This document shows, in pieces, positions 30,018 through 38,269 of a stretch of DNA of 64,000 nt. Below the pieces are notes generated by a model, which was not told the DNA's origin, searched no databases, and saw only the letters and a list, made by a program, of their open reading frames with translations. Source of the stretch: Flaviflexus huanghaiensis. GTDB lineage: Bacteria > Actinomycetota > Actinomycetes > Actinomycetales > Actinomycetaceae. Each line of letters opens with the position of its first letter. Position 1 is the first letter of the stretch. Made by a program: the position numbers and the translations under genes. The DNA lies in the NCBI RefSeq assembly GCF_014118685.1, contig NZ_JACFAK010000008.1, positions 78,926 to 142,925 on the forward strand, in the 5' to 3' direction.

Positions 30018-31203
30018 TCTGTTTGGTGCGGGGTTGGTAGTTGCGTGTGGGGTCGATGGTGAGCTCGCGCAGGATTTCTCCGGTGGCGGTGTTGATGATG
30101 GTGACGTCGAGGTCGTGGATGAGCATGGTGACGTGGGTTCGGGCGTGGGTTCGTCCGATGCCGATGTGGTGGAGTTTGCCGTGGACGCGCAGGGAGACGG
30201 CGCCGGTGGTGTCGATGATGTCGTGGCGGACGCGGTCGTGTGCGTGTGCGGGGTCGGGTCCGCTGGGGGTGGCTTTGATCCGGGACTGGTAGGCCGCTGC
30301 AGGGGTTGCGTGGTGGGGAAGGGACCGGTGGGGGCGCTGGGTGTTGTAGTAGCCGACGAAGGTGTCGAGCAGGGCCTGCAGGTCGGTCAGGCTGGTGGGT
30401 TGGTTCGGCTGTGCGGTCAGCCAGTGCTTCATGGTCTGTTGGAAACGTTCGACTTTGCCTTGGGTCTGGGGATGGTTGGGGGTGCCGTTCTTCTGGATGA
30501 TGCCGTGCTGGTGGAGGACGGCTTCGAAGGAGGTGCGTCCGCCGCGTCGGCCGGTGCCGGCCAGGCGGACGGTGTAGACCATACCGTTGTCGGTCAGGGT
30601 GGAGGCGGGATATCCGTGCAGGTCTGCGGTGGTGCGGAAGGTGGCGGTGACGATGGCGGCCGTGATGCGAGAGTGAGCGCTGACGTGCAGGGCTGTGCGT
30701 GAGTGGTCATCGAGCCAGGTGATGATCTCGCAGTCGGCACCGGGTGTGTCGTCGGGGTTGGTCAGACGGTAGTGGGTGAAGTCGGATTGCCAGCATTCGT
30801 TGGGCTGGTCAGCTTCGAAGCGGATGTAGGAGGATTTGGGTCGCTTTACCGGTTGTGCGGTGACCAAGCCGTGAGGGGTGAGGATGCGATGGACGGTGGT
30901 GCGGTGGATCGTGATGTGGTGGTCGTGGTGCAGGTGCCAGCAGATGGTGTCGGCTCCCGCGTCGTGGCCGGCCTGGGACAGGCTGTGACGTAGCTGCAGG
31001 ATCAGGTCGGTGACATGAGCGGGAGTGGCCGCAGGGGAGGTGTGGGGTCGTCTTGATCGCGGCTCGAACGCGGCCTGACCTTCGCCGTGATAGCGGGCCA
31101 TGAGTTTGGAGACCCAGCCCTGCGAGACGCCGTAGCGCCGGGCGGCCTCGGACTGGGACATGCCCGACAGCACAGCGGTGATCACGAGTCGTTGTCTGCT
31201 CAT
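30013..31203 (-). CDS. IS481-family transposase
   Basis: A 396-residue DDE transposase. The N-terminal helix-turn-helix begins SQSEAARRYGVSQGWVSKL. The catalytic triad is seen in WQSDFTHY, LTDNGMVY and GKVERFQQTM, followed by FVGYYNTQRPHRSL, and a C-terminal ~100-residue extension typical of IS481. The start is ATG 31203; the frame is open upstream but homology starts here. The gene looks intact, so the element may be active. Confidence 0.93.
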   Translation of the reverse strand: MSRQRLVITAVLSGMSQSEAARRYGVSQGWVSKLMARYHGEGQAAFEPRSRRPHTSPAATPAHVTDLILQLRHSLSQAGHDAGADTICWHLHHDHHITIHRTTVHRILTPHGLVTAQPVKRPKSSYIRFEADQPNECWQSDFTHYRLTNPDDTPGADCEIITWLDDHSRTALHVSAHSRITAAIVTATFRTTADLHGYPASTLTDNGMVYTVRLAGTGRRGGRTSFEAVLHQHGIIQKNGTPNHPQTQGKVERFQQTMKHWLTAQPNQPTSLTDLQALLDTFVGYYNTQRPHRSLPHHATPAAAYQSRIKATPSGPDPAHAHDRVRHDIIDTTGAVSLRVHGKLHHIGIGRTHARTHVTMLIHDLDVTIINTATGEILRELTIDPTRNYQPRTKQK

Positions 31204-31296
31204 GGTCAGAGCCTGACCCGTGCAGCATTCCGATGACGTGCGACATGCTATTCCGATGTCCCGCGACACCCTATTCCTATGTCCTGCACCAGGACA

Positions 31297-31311
31297 CTGC
31301 CCCCGCCACCA
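31297..31311. repeat. Target-site duplication, right copy
   Basis: The second exact copy of the 15-nt tRNA-fMet 3' end, marking the right boundary of the IS481 element and leading into the original tRNA terminator. Confidence 0.9.
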
Positions 31312-31315
31312 TTGG

Positions 31316-31347
31316 CAGAGGCCCGGTTCTTCGGAACCGGGCCTCTG
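31316..31347. terminator. Displaced terminator of the initiator tRNA gene
   Basis: A perfect 14-bp stem (CAGAGGCCCGGTTC/GAACCGGGCCTCTG) closed by TTCG and followed by TTGTTT. It follows the right target duplication by 4 nt, so before the insertion it lay directly behind tRNA-fMet. It can also end transcription of the convergent DoxX operon. Confidence 0.9.
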
Positions 31348-31369
31348 TTGTTTCCCTCTTCTGGTGCGC

Positions 31370-31801
31370 TCAGGTAGACGACGAATGGTTGCGCTCTTTG
31401 AGCCGTGGAAAGCCTGCGGCCCACAGAGCGAGCAGGACGAGCACCGGCTGGAAGAAGAGTCGCGCGAACCTCTTGGTGTCAGTGTCGAGACCGAAGCCGT
31501 CGATACCTTCAACATATTGGCCGATGTTGCCAGGGAAGATCGCGATGTAAAAGAGCGCGAGGGCGATGCCCGTCCATCGCCTATGGTTCGGCAGGAGAAG
31601 GAGCGCAAGGCCGAGGCCGATCTCGACTGCGCCGGATCCGATGACGACAAGGTCCTCATCGACAGGGACCCAGCTCGGCACCTGCGCCTGGAACTCTTGC
31701 CGAGCGACGGTGAGATGGGCGAGCCCGGCAAATGTCATGCCAGCACCCAGTGCCAGCCGGACGGCTGTCCTTGATCGTTCAATCCACGGTGATTCTGTCA
31801 T
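31370..31801 (-). CDS. DoxX-like membrane protein
   Basis: A 143-residue protein with four hydrophobic helices (VRLALGAGMTFAGLAHL, VIGSGAVEIGLGLALLLL, WTGIALALFYIAIFPGNIG, PVLVLLALWAAGF), consistent with the DoxX/DoxX-like family. DoxX relatives in actinobacteria have been linked to thiol and redox stress. It ends the fasciclin-sigma-RskA string, 6 bp after the anti-sigma gene, suggesting it is part of that stress regulon. Confidence 0.8.
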   Translation of the reverse strand: MTESPWIERSRTAVRLALGAGMTFAGLAHLTVARQEFQAQVPSWVPVDEDLVVIGSGAVEIGLGLALLLLPNHRRWTGIALALFYIAIFPGNIGQYVEGIDGFGLDTDTKRFARLFFQPVLVLLALWAAGFPRLKERNHSSST

Positions 31802-31807
31802 GACGTC

Positions 31808-32569
31808 CTAAAGCTTGATGGACACAACGGGCGGGCCGTCGAGAGTGTCGGTGCCGCCCGCCGGCTCCATGGTGAAGCCGAGTTCTGCGTTAGAGGGGAT
31901 CGGAAGGGACTCGACGCCAGGATGTGACGTGTCGATAAGCCCCATGGGAGTGGCACCGTCGCTACTGATGAGCCACATCTGCATGTCCTGTCCCTCAGGG
32001 ATTGTGATGTTCGCAGTCTGGACTCGCACGAGGCCTTCGTTGACGGAGGCCATGACAGTGATCTTGGCAGACTCATCACCGGGCAAGGATGCGTCGGCGA
32101 TCGAGAGATCATCTGCCTGCATGAGCCGCTCCAAGTCGCCGCGCTCAGACTGTACGGCCTCCATCTCCTCCCGCAACTCACCCAGCTCACTCGCGAGGTT
32201 GAAGACGACAACGCCGAATGCCAGCGAGGCGGCTGCGCCAACTCCGGCGAGGGCAAGCGAGGTCCGCTTCCAGCGCGATTCGCGGCGGAAAGTATCGAGC
32301 GAGACAACGCCGTTCGGGGAAGAGTCATTGTCGCCAACGTGCGCGGGCGATGCCGTACCTTGCGGTATCGCGAGGATACGGGCTGTTATCTCGGCTGAGG
32401 GCTGTTCTGACGAGTCGCTCAGTGCGAGTGCCGATTCGGCTTCAGCGAAATCGGCGACGAGGTGAGCGAAGTCGGGATCGTCCTGCTCGAGGCTGAGAGC
32501 GAGCTCTTCGTCATCGCGAGATAGTCCGCCGAATATGAGCCCGGCGGCCAAATACTCCCTGTCGATCAT
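31808..32569 (-). CDS. Anti-sigma factor, RskA family
   Basis: A 253-residue single-pass membrane protein. The cytoplasmic N-terminal anti-sigma region (ALSLEQDDPDFAHLVADF) is followed by one membrane segment near 103-128 (SLALAGVGAAASLAFGVVVF), a short coiled coil (LGELREEMEAVQSERGDLERL) and a periplasmic RskA domain (QMWLISSDGATPMGLID). It would hold the ECF sigma factor encoded upstream until proteolysed. It overlaps that gene by ATGA. Confidence 0.88.
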   Translation of the reverse strand: MIDREYLAAGLIFGGLSRDDEELALSLEQDDPDFAHLVADFAEAESALALSDSSEQPSAEITARILAIPQGTASPAHVGDNDSSPNGVVSLDTFRRESRWKRTSLALAGVGAAASLAFGVVVFNLASELGELREEMEAVQSERGDLERLMQADDLSIADASLPGDESAKITVMASVNEGLVRVQTANITIPEGQDMQMWLISSDGATPMGLIDTSHPGVESLPIPSNAELGFTMEPAGGTDTLDGPPVVSIKL

Positions 32570-33039
32570 CGGACTCTTTCCATCTCGTCTCGTAGCTTTT
32601 TCAATCCGTCCCTCACACGTGTCTTAACAGTCCCGAGCGGAACGCCAGTGCGATCCGCGACCTGCTGATGCGTGAGCCCTTCGTAATAGACGAGGGCGAT
32701 CATTCGCCCCTGCTCCGGAGGTAGCAAACGCAGAGCTGTGGCAGCGCGCGCCGATTCGATCCGGGTCTCAACCTCGTCTGCGACACTCCTGGAGGTCACG
32801 TTGATCTCACGAATTCCTTGGACAGTGTCGCGCTTCCTCTGTGACGCAGTGGACCTTACGCAGTCGATCGCTCGACTCCGGGCCAGCGTGACCAGCCAGC
32901 CGGTTCCTGAACCGCGTGCGGGGTTAAAGCTCTGCGCAGAAGTCCAGATGTAGGTGAAGCACTCGTGGAGCACCTCTTCGGCAAGGTCCCGGTCTCGGAC
33001 AACGCGAACGATCGTAGCGAGGAGCATCCCGCCTGACAA
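32566..33039 (-). CDS. ECF sigma factor, SigK-like, with damaged start
   Basis: Regions 2 and 4 of an ECF sigma factor are clear: AEEVLHECFTYIW, GWLVTLARSRAIDCVRS and the region 4 helix-turn-helix LTHQQVADRTGVPLGTVKTRVRDGLKKLR. The first usable codons are TTG 33039 or ATG 33027. Homology to region 2.1 continues upstream in the same frame to about 33114 (GDEAGLLIKK, then DRDAFASLYEL), but no start codon exists there. The gene therefore either uses an unusual start, makes a shortened protein, or has been hit by an indel. It is paired with the RskA anti-sigma gene. Confidence 0.75.
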   Translation of the reverse strand: MSGGMLLATIVRVVRDRDLAEEVLHECFTYIWTSAQSFNPARGSGTGWLVTLARSRAIDCVRSTASQRKRDTVQGIREINVTSRSVADEVETRIESARAATALRLLPPEQGRMIALVYYEGLTHQQVADRTGVPLGTVKTRVRDGLKKLRDEMERVR

Positions 33040-33803
33040 TTCATACAGGCTCGCGAATGCGTCCCGGTCCCTGTCGGCGATCTTCTTGATAAGAAGCCCG
33101 GCCTCGTCGCCGAGGGCAGAAGCACCGAGTCGATCATGTAGACCGTCGCGTTCGTCGTATCGACGTTGCCGCAGACAAGTCCCGCTCCATCGAACTGGAG
33201 GTCATCTCCCGACCCTTCGATGGTGACAGTGGCACCGTTGACTGTCTCATGCTCTCCGACGATCTCATCGGGGCCAAGACGTCCAGGAATCACATGGTAG
33301 GTCAGCACACTTGTCAGCGTGTCAGCGTCGGAAACGACAGCGTTGAGGTCCTCCTCAGGGAGGGCAGCGAAGGCGTCGTTGATCGGTGCTAGCACCGTGA
33401 ACTCTCCACCCGCGAGGGTGTCGACCAGGTTGACGTCAGGGTTGAGCTCTCCGGCGACAGCCGCTTTAAGGGTCTGCAGTTCGGGGTTGGCGATGACGGC
33501 GTCGACGACGTTACCTTCAGCCATGCCCCCAACCGACGCAGGGCCACTCGGGTTGGCTTCAACATAGGCGGCGCAACCCGGACCGAACGGACCATCAACG
33601 GTTTCCATCTCGTCCGGCGACTCGGACTCGGTTTCCTCGTCCATCTCCTCTTCGGCCATGGTCGTCTCTTCTTGGGCGGTCGTCTCCTCCATTGTCGGCT
33701 CGGCATCTTCTGTCGTGTCGTCGGAGCAGGCGGCCAGCGTGAGCACTGTCAGCACAGCGGCGCTGAGGGCTGCGGAGGTTCGTGTGCGAATTGAGCGGGT
33801 CAT
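32856..33803 (-). CDS. Fasciclin-domain lipoprotein, C-terminal frame disturbed
   Basis: A secreted lipoprotein with a signal peptide and lipobox LAACS, a Glu/Thr-rich linker (~25-75), then a FAS1 domain (VLAPINDAFAALP, TYHVIPGRL, NATVYMIDSVLLPSA) like mycobacterial MPT83. FAS1 proteins normally stop just after this last motif, at ~33108. Here the frame runs on ~84 codons into the sigma gene in another frame, giving non-homologous sequence. The start ATG 33803 follows AGGAGA. The protein is probably a SigK-type regulon target co-transcribed with sigma, RskA and DoxX. Confidence 0.8.
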   Translation of the reverse strand: MTRSIRTRTSAALSAAVLTVLTLAACSDDTTEDAEPTMEETTAQEETTMAEEEMDEETESESPDEMETVDGPFGPGCAAYVEANPSGPASVGGMAEGNVVDAVIANPELQTLKAAVAGELNPDVNLVDTLAGGEFTVLAPINDAFAALPEEDLNAVVSDADTLTSVLTYHVIPGRLGPDEIVGEHETVNGATVTIEGSGDDLQFDGAGLVCGNVDTTNATVYMIDSVLLPSATRPGFLSRRSPTGTGTHSRACMNCQAGCSSLRSFALSETGTLPKRCSTSASPTSGLLRRALTPHAVQEPAGWSRWPGVERSTA

Positions 33804-33864
33804 GGTCTCTCCTAGAGTTTTCGGTGCTTCATCGGTAGCCAGATCTCGGCTGCCGGTGCCTATG

Positions 33865-33892
33865 GTTCGGAGCGGTGGCCAAGATGGATTGG
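33865..33892 (-). promoter_or_regulatory. Predicted SigK-like ECF promoter
   Basis: On the minus strand CCAATC and CCGAAC are separated by 16 bp and lie 62 bp before the fasciclin ATG. Mycobacterial SigK promoters have CCATCC and CCGAAT with 16-17 bp, so the operon is probably autoregulated by its own sigma factor. Confidence 0.5.
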
Positions 33893-34188
33893 ACGAATCT
33901 TCACGTGTTTTGGCGCAGGCTCGCAGAGGGGTTGACGGTCGCTGCAAACCCGCGACCATCTCGCCGACCACGAGGGGCGTATCCGAGCAGAAAGTGCGGA
34001 CCGAAGAGGCGGTCACGCGCGGCTGATATGAGGCGCGTCGAGCCCCGAGATCGCGTGATCTCCATCATCGTCAGAGGAAGGGTTGAGCACCGCTCACGCT
34101 GTTTTTGCAGGATATCCCTGGGGGTTCCCAGGCGGTGCTTGACCACATTGAGGAATCAATTACGAACGATTGTTGTTTCGTAAATAAT
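33893..34188. other. Divergent intergenic region
   Basis: Together with its flanks this is a 446-bp gap between the fasciclin operon and the siderophore operon. Besides the ECF promoter and the iron box listed separately I see no gene or RNA motif. The sequence becomes AT-rich near 34160-34190, as expected for a promoter. Confidence 0.5.
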
Positions 34189-34207
34189 TTAGGTTAGCCT
34201 TACCTCT
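34189..34207 (+). promoter_or_regulatory. IdeR/DtxR iron box
   Basis: TTAGGTTAGCCTTACCTCT matches the DtxR/IdeR consensus TTAGGTTAGCCTAACCTAA at 16 of 19 positions. It lies 43 bp before the siderophore-binding lipoprotein gene and predicts repression by iron. Confidence 0.85.
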
Positions 34208-34249
34208 GAACGGAGGGACCGTTCGACGATTTGTCAGAAAGAAGTATGG

Positions 34250-35284
34250 ATGAGCATTCACTCCCGATCCCTCAGCCTCGTCGCTGTCGCGGCAGCAGCG
34301 GCGCTGACACTCAGCGCTTGCGGTGAGGACACAGCCGACGCGGAGGCAGAAGCAACGCGCGGGGCGAGTACGTCTGAAGAGACGACAGACCCGGCGGATA
34401 GCGCAGCCTCGACGGTGACGGACATGGCGGGCAATACGGTTGAGTTGCCAGCCGATCCTCAGTCGATCATCGCGACGGACAATCGGATCTTCGGCACACT
34501 CGCAGATTGGGGCATTGAGCTCTCGGCCGCGCCGATCGACATCATGCCCGTCGCGGATGAGTCGCTCTCTGTCTACACCGAAAGTGACGAGCTCGAGAAT
34601 CTCGGCAACCATCGCGAACCGAATATGGAAGCGTTCATTACCGTTCAGCCCGATCTCATCCTCAATGGACAGCGCTTCGCTCAATACGAGCAGGATATTC
34701 GCGACCTCGTTGGAGATGCCGCGTTCGTCAGCACTGACGTCGACGTCGAGAACGTGCCGATCGACGATGGTCTGCGTGAGCTCACCTCCCTTCTCGGCGA
34801 CATCTTTGGCAGGCAGGCCGACGCGGAGCAACTGATTTCCGACTTCGATGAATCGATTGAACGTGCCGCAGAGTCCTATGACTCCGACCAGACGGTCGTC
34901 GGCCTTATGACGACGGGCGGCTCGATCAACTACGTGGCGCCGTCGACAGGTCGGACCATCGGCCCCGTCTTCGATGTCCTGGGACTCACCCCAGCACTGG
35001 ACCGCGCTGGCTCATCCAACCATCAGGGCGATGACATCTCAGTTGAGGCCATCGCCGATGCGAATCCGGACTGGATCGTCGTTCTTGACCGCGATGCAGG
35101 CGCAGGAACGGAGGGTGCCGCGAGCGCGAAAGAAATCATCGCCGAGTCGGAGGCGCTTGCCGGTGTGACTGCGGTCAAGGAGGGCAACATCATCTACCTC
35201 GACCCGAACTTCTACGTCGCAGAAGATATTCAGCACTACACGGGGCTGTTCAACCAGATGGCGGACGCCTTCCAGGCGAAATGA
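34250..35284 (+). CDS. Siderophore ABC transporter substrate-binding lipoprotein
   Basis: A 344-residue class III binding protein, closest in type to YclQ/CeuE/FatB. It has a signal peptide with lipobox LSACG, an acidic Ala/Glu-rich linker to about residue 55, then TVTDMAGNTVELPADPQSI, LENLGNHREPNMEAFITVQPDLIL and a C-terminal GNIIYLDPNFY block. It would capture ferric catecholate-type siderophores outside the membrane. It is the first gene of the iron operon behind an IdeR box. Confidence 0.9.
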   Translation: MSIHSRSLSLVAVAAAAALTLSACGEDTADAEAEATRGASTSEETTDPADSAASTVTDMAGNTVELPADPQSIIATDNRIFGTLADWGIELSAAPIDIMPVADESLSVYTESDELENLGNHREPNMEAFITVQPDLILNGQRFAQYEQDIRDLVGDAAFVSTDVDVENVPIDDGLRELTSLLGDIFGRQADAEQLISDFDESIERAAESYDSDQTVVGLMTTGGSINYVAPSTGRTIGPVFDVLGLTPALDRAGSSNHQGDDISVEAIADANPDWIVVLDRDAGAGTEGAASAKEIIAESEALAGVTAVKEGNIIYLDPNFYVAEDIQHYTGLFNQMADAFQAK

Positions 35285-35340
35285 TGCGTTGGCTGGGCGG
35301 CCGGTGCCGCCCAGCCCGTCGCTGAGAGAGTGACACCACG

Positions 35341-36321
35341 ATGACTGATGTGAAGATCCAAAATGACGTGCGGGGCCGCGCAACCGCGTCGAAGCGGTCG
35401 CTCGCCATCGGCAGCGTTCTGACGATCGGACTCGTCACGGCGTCTCTCTTCGTCGGAGTCTTCGACATCTCGGGCGAGGGCGGGGCGGAGATGTTCTTCA
35501 TCACCCGCGTGCCACGCACGATTGCCCTTGTCCTCGCGGGTGCCGCAATGTCGATTGCGGGCTTGGTCATGCAACTCATGACCCAAAACAGGTTTGTCGA
35601 GCCGTCGACGACGGGGACGACGGAATGGGCGGGACTGGGCCTCCTGACAACAATGATCCTCTTTCCAGGATCTCCCATCATCGTGAGAATGATTGGCGCG
35701 ATTGTCTTTGCCTTCGTTGGCACGATCGTGTTCTTCATGTTTCTGCGCAGGGTGACGTTCAAGTCCTCCCTTATCGTCCCGATCGTCGGGATTATGCTCG
35801 GGGCTGTCGTTGGCGCGTTCTCCACGTTCCTCGCGCTCCAGACGGACATGCTCCAGAACCTCGGTATCTGGTTCGCGGGTTCTTTCACGACGGTCGTACG
35901 TGGCCGTTACGAACTTCTATGGGTCGTCATTGTCCTGCTCGTCATCGTTTTCCTCATCGCTGACCGGTTCACCGTGGCTGGACTCGGTAAGGACGTGGCC
36001 ACGAATGTCGGACTCAACTACGACGCCATCATCTTCACCGGCATCAGTATCGTCGCAGCCGTGACGGGAGTCGTCACGGTCGTCATCGGCGCCCTCCCGT
36101 TCCTCGGCCTCATTGTGCCGAATGTCGTCTCGCTCTCCAGAGGAGATAACCTGCGGACCAACCTTCCGTGGGTTGCGCTCGTCGGTATTTGGGTCGTGAC
36201 GATCTCAGACATCATCGGGCGGACGATTATCATGCCATTTGAAGTTCCCGTCTCCCTCATCCTTGGCGTCCTCGGCGCCGTCGTCTTTGTGTTCCTACTT
36301 GTGAGGCAGCGTCGTGGCTGA
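35341..36321 (+). CDS. FecCD-type siderophore ABC permease (YclN-like)
   Basis: A 326-residue inner-membrane permease with about nine hydrophobic segments. The family blocks RVPRTIALVLAGAAMSIAGLVMQLMTQNRFVEPSTTG, NLGIWFAGSF and GALPFLGLIVPNVVSLSRGDN are present. It pairs with the next permease to form the transport channel. It overlaps the next gene by 8 bp (GTG 36314 before the TGA at 36319). Confidence 0.92.
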   Translation: MTDVKIQNDVRGRATASKRSLAIGSVLTIGLVTASLFVGVFDISGEGGAEMFFITRVPRTIALVLAGAAMSIAGLVMQLMTQNRFVEPSTTGTTEWAGLGLLTTMILFPGSPIIVRMIGAIVFAFVGTIVFFMFLRRVTFKSSLIVPIVGIMLGAVVGAFSTFLALQTDMLQNLGIWFAGSFTTVVRGRYELLWVVIVLLVIVFLIADRFTVAGLGKDVATNVGLNYDAIIFTGISIVAAVTGVVTVVIGALPFLGLIVPNVVSLSRGDNLRTNLPWVALVGIWVVTISDIIGRTIIMPFEVPVSLILGVLGAVVFVFLLVRQRRG

Positions 36322-37452
36322 AACTGTTGAGGACCGCGTCGTTTCAGAGGCGCTCTGGGACGAGGGCCGGTGTGAAGTGCATGAAGCGAGCACGCTACCG
36401 AGGCCGGCGACATGCCAGTCGTGCCGGGCCCACCCGAAGAGGTGCCGGAGGGCAGGATGCTCCGGACCGATCGTCACGAAGCGGCAGAAGGTTCGCTACA
36501 CCGCAATTGTCGTGACGCTTGCCCTCGTGCGCTTGGTTTGGCGTTCGCGATCCTCACCTATGACAACGGGATGCCGTTCGGCTCCGAAGGCTACTGGCGA
36601 ATCGCTTCCATGAGAGCCGATGCGCTCGTTGTCATGCTCATCGTCGCCGTGTGCCAAGCGTTCGCGACCGTCAGCTTCCAAACCGTCACGGCGAATCGCA
36701 TCATCACTCCGTCGATCATGGGCTTTGAGTCTCTCTACATTGCAATCCAGACAGCGGTCGTCTTCCTATTCGGCGCGGCGGGCGTGACGATGGTTGCAGG
36801 AACCGGCCAGTTCATCTTCCAAGTCCTCCTCATGATCGGCTTCGCCGGGGCGCTCTACGGATGGCTCCTGTCCGGCCGGTTCGGGAACATGCACATCATG
36901 CTCCTCGTCGGTGTCGTCATCGGCGGGGGCCTCGGAGCGCTGTCGACCTTCATGCAGCGGCTCCTCGACCCGAACGAGTTCGATGTCCTCACGGCACGGC
37001 TTTTCGGAAACATCTCGAACGCGAACACGGATGATCTTCCGATTGTCATCCCAACCGTCGTCATCGTGTCGACGCTCCTGTGGTTCCGCGCTCGCCGCCT
37101 CAACGTCCTCGCCCTCGGCAGAGATGTGTGCTCGAACCTCGGGATGAATCATCGCCGGGAAACGATGATCATCCTCCTGCTCGTCTCCATTCTCATGGCG
37201 ATGACGACGTCTCTCGTCGGGCCGATGACATTCCTTGGCTTCCTCATCGCCACCCTCGCGTACTCGCTGACAGACACCTACGACCACCGGCTCATCTACC
37301 CAGTTGCGGTCCTTCTCGGCTTCGTCGTCTTGAGCGGGGCGTACTTCATCCTCCGCAACGTCTTCTATGCCGGCGGAGCCGTCACCGTCATCATCGAGCT
37401 CATCGGCGGTCTCGTCTTCCTCGTCGTCATCATGAGAAAGGGGCGCCTGTGA
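36314..37452 (+). pseudogene. FecCD-type permease (YclO-like), frameshifted
   Basis: The second permease. The N-terminal part including TKRQKVRYTAIVVTLALV lies in the frame of GTG 36314. The continuation LGLAFAILTYDNGMPFGSEGYW and the rest (ANRIITPSIMGFESLY, GNISNANTDDLP, SLVGPMTFLGFLIATLAYS) lie in the +2 frame. The break is at about 36532, where one missing C in GTGCGCTTGG would restore YclO-like sequence. Without the shift the first helix is lost. The N-terminus before helix 1 is about 60 residues longer than in YclO. This is either a genuine inactivation or a sequencing error. Confidence 0.8.
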
Positions 37453-38203
37453 TAAGGCTCCGACACGTCACAAAGGTTACTCGGATGACGTCCGCATCGG
37501 TCCCGTCACCCTCGATATCCCCCAGGGCGGCATCACCGCTCTCGTCGGCCCGAACGGTGCCGGCAAGTCAACGATTCTCACGATGATCGGGCGCCTCCTC
37601 GACATCGACGAGGGCACCATCGAAGTCGCCGGCCAGGATGTGCGCAAGGCGTCCTCGAAGGCCATTGCGCGGACGCTGTCCATTCTCCGGCAGGAGAACC
37701 ACTTCATCACGAGGCTGACGGTGCGCCAGCTCGTCGGTTTCGGGCGCTACCCGTACTCGCAGGGCAGGCTAACTGACGAAGACGAGTATTACATCACCGA
37801 AGCCATCGACTTCCTCAACCTCACTGACCTCGAGCACAGGTACCTCGACCAGCTGTCGGGCGGCCAACGGCAGCGCGCCTACGTCGCCATGGTGCTCGCG
37901 CAGAACACCGAGTTCGTGCTCCTCGATGAACCGCTCAACAACCTTGACATGCAGCATTCCGTTCAAATGATGAGGCAGCTCCGGCGCGCAGCAGATGAAC
38001 TGGGACGCACGTTTGTCATCGTCATTCACGACATCAACTTTGCCGCCCGTTACGCCGACTACATTGTCGCGATGAACGACGGGAAGGTGACGGAAGTTGG
38101 CAGGGTTGACGACATCATGACCGAAGAGGTTCTCTCCCGCGTGTTCCACACCGATGTGAAAATCCTCCAGACCGACGACGGCCTCATGGCGTCCTACTAC
38201 TAG
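37449..38203 (+). pseudogene. Siderophore ABC transporter ATPase (YclP-like), frameshifted
   Basis: The ATPase of the importer. GTG 37449 overlaps the permease stop and encodes MIRLRHVTK, but the frame breaks at about 37475. There GG in place of GGG shifts out of KGYSDDVRIGPVTLDIPQGG and the Walker A LVGPNGAGKST. The downstream frame holds Walker A, LTVRQLVGFGRYPYSQGR, signature LSGGQRQRAYVAMVLAQ, Walker B FVLLDEP and the H-loop IHD. In that frame the first ATG (37583) comes after Walker A, so an unshifted product would be non-functional. Confidence 0.82.
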
Positions 38204-38269
38204 AGCACATGTTAATTGGCGCGCGAGGACCATCCGTCGCGCGACGTTCCACGCGATCACTGGAGAACG

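Larger units (their letters stand above)
29960..31296 (-). mobile_element. IS481-family insertion sequence, apparently intact
   Basis: A 1337-bp element with 30-bp imperfect terminal inverted repeats (29960-29989 and 31267-31296, about 22 of 30 matching, both starting TGT and ending GGAATAGGGTG). It is flanked by a 15-bp target duplication at 29945-29959 and 31297-31311. It holds one transposase gene. The right end carries two further degenerate copies of the TGTC..GGACAT..GGAATAG motif (31230-31270), probable transposase-binding sites. The duplicated target is the last 15 nt of tRNA-fMet including CCA, so the tRNA remains complete. Confidence 0.9.

Noticed and set aside
30034..30702. 222-codon Gly/Val-rich frame opposite the transposase
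   Set aside because: Antisense of the IS481 transposase with no independent features.
29945..31311. attL/attR of an integrative element at tRNA-fMet
   Set aside because: The 15-bp repeat looks like tRNA attachment sites, but the enclosed 1.3 kb holds only an IS481 transposase with matching terminal inverted repeats and no integrase, so a target duplication explains it.
34160..34831. 223-codon minus-strand frame in the siderophore-binding gene region
   Set aside because: It runs across the iron box and signal-peptide coding region of a clear lipoprotein gene; no homology seen.
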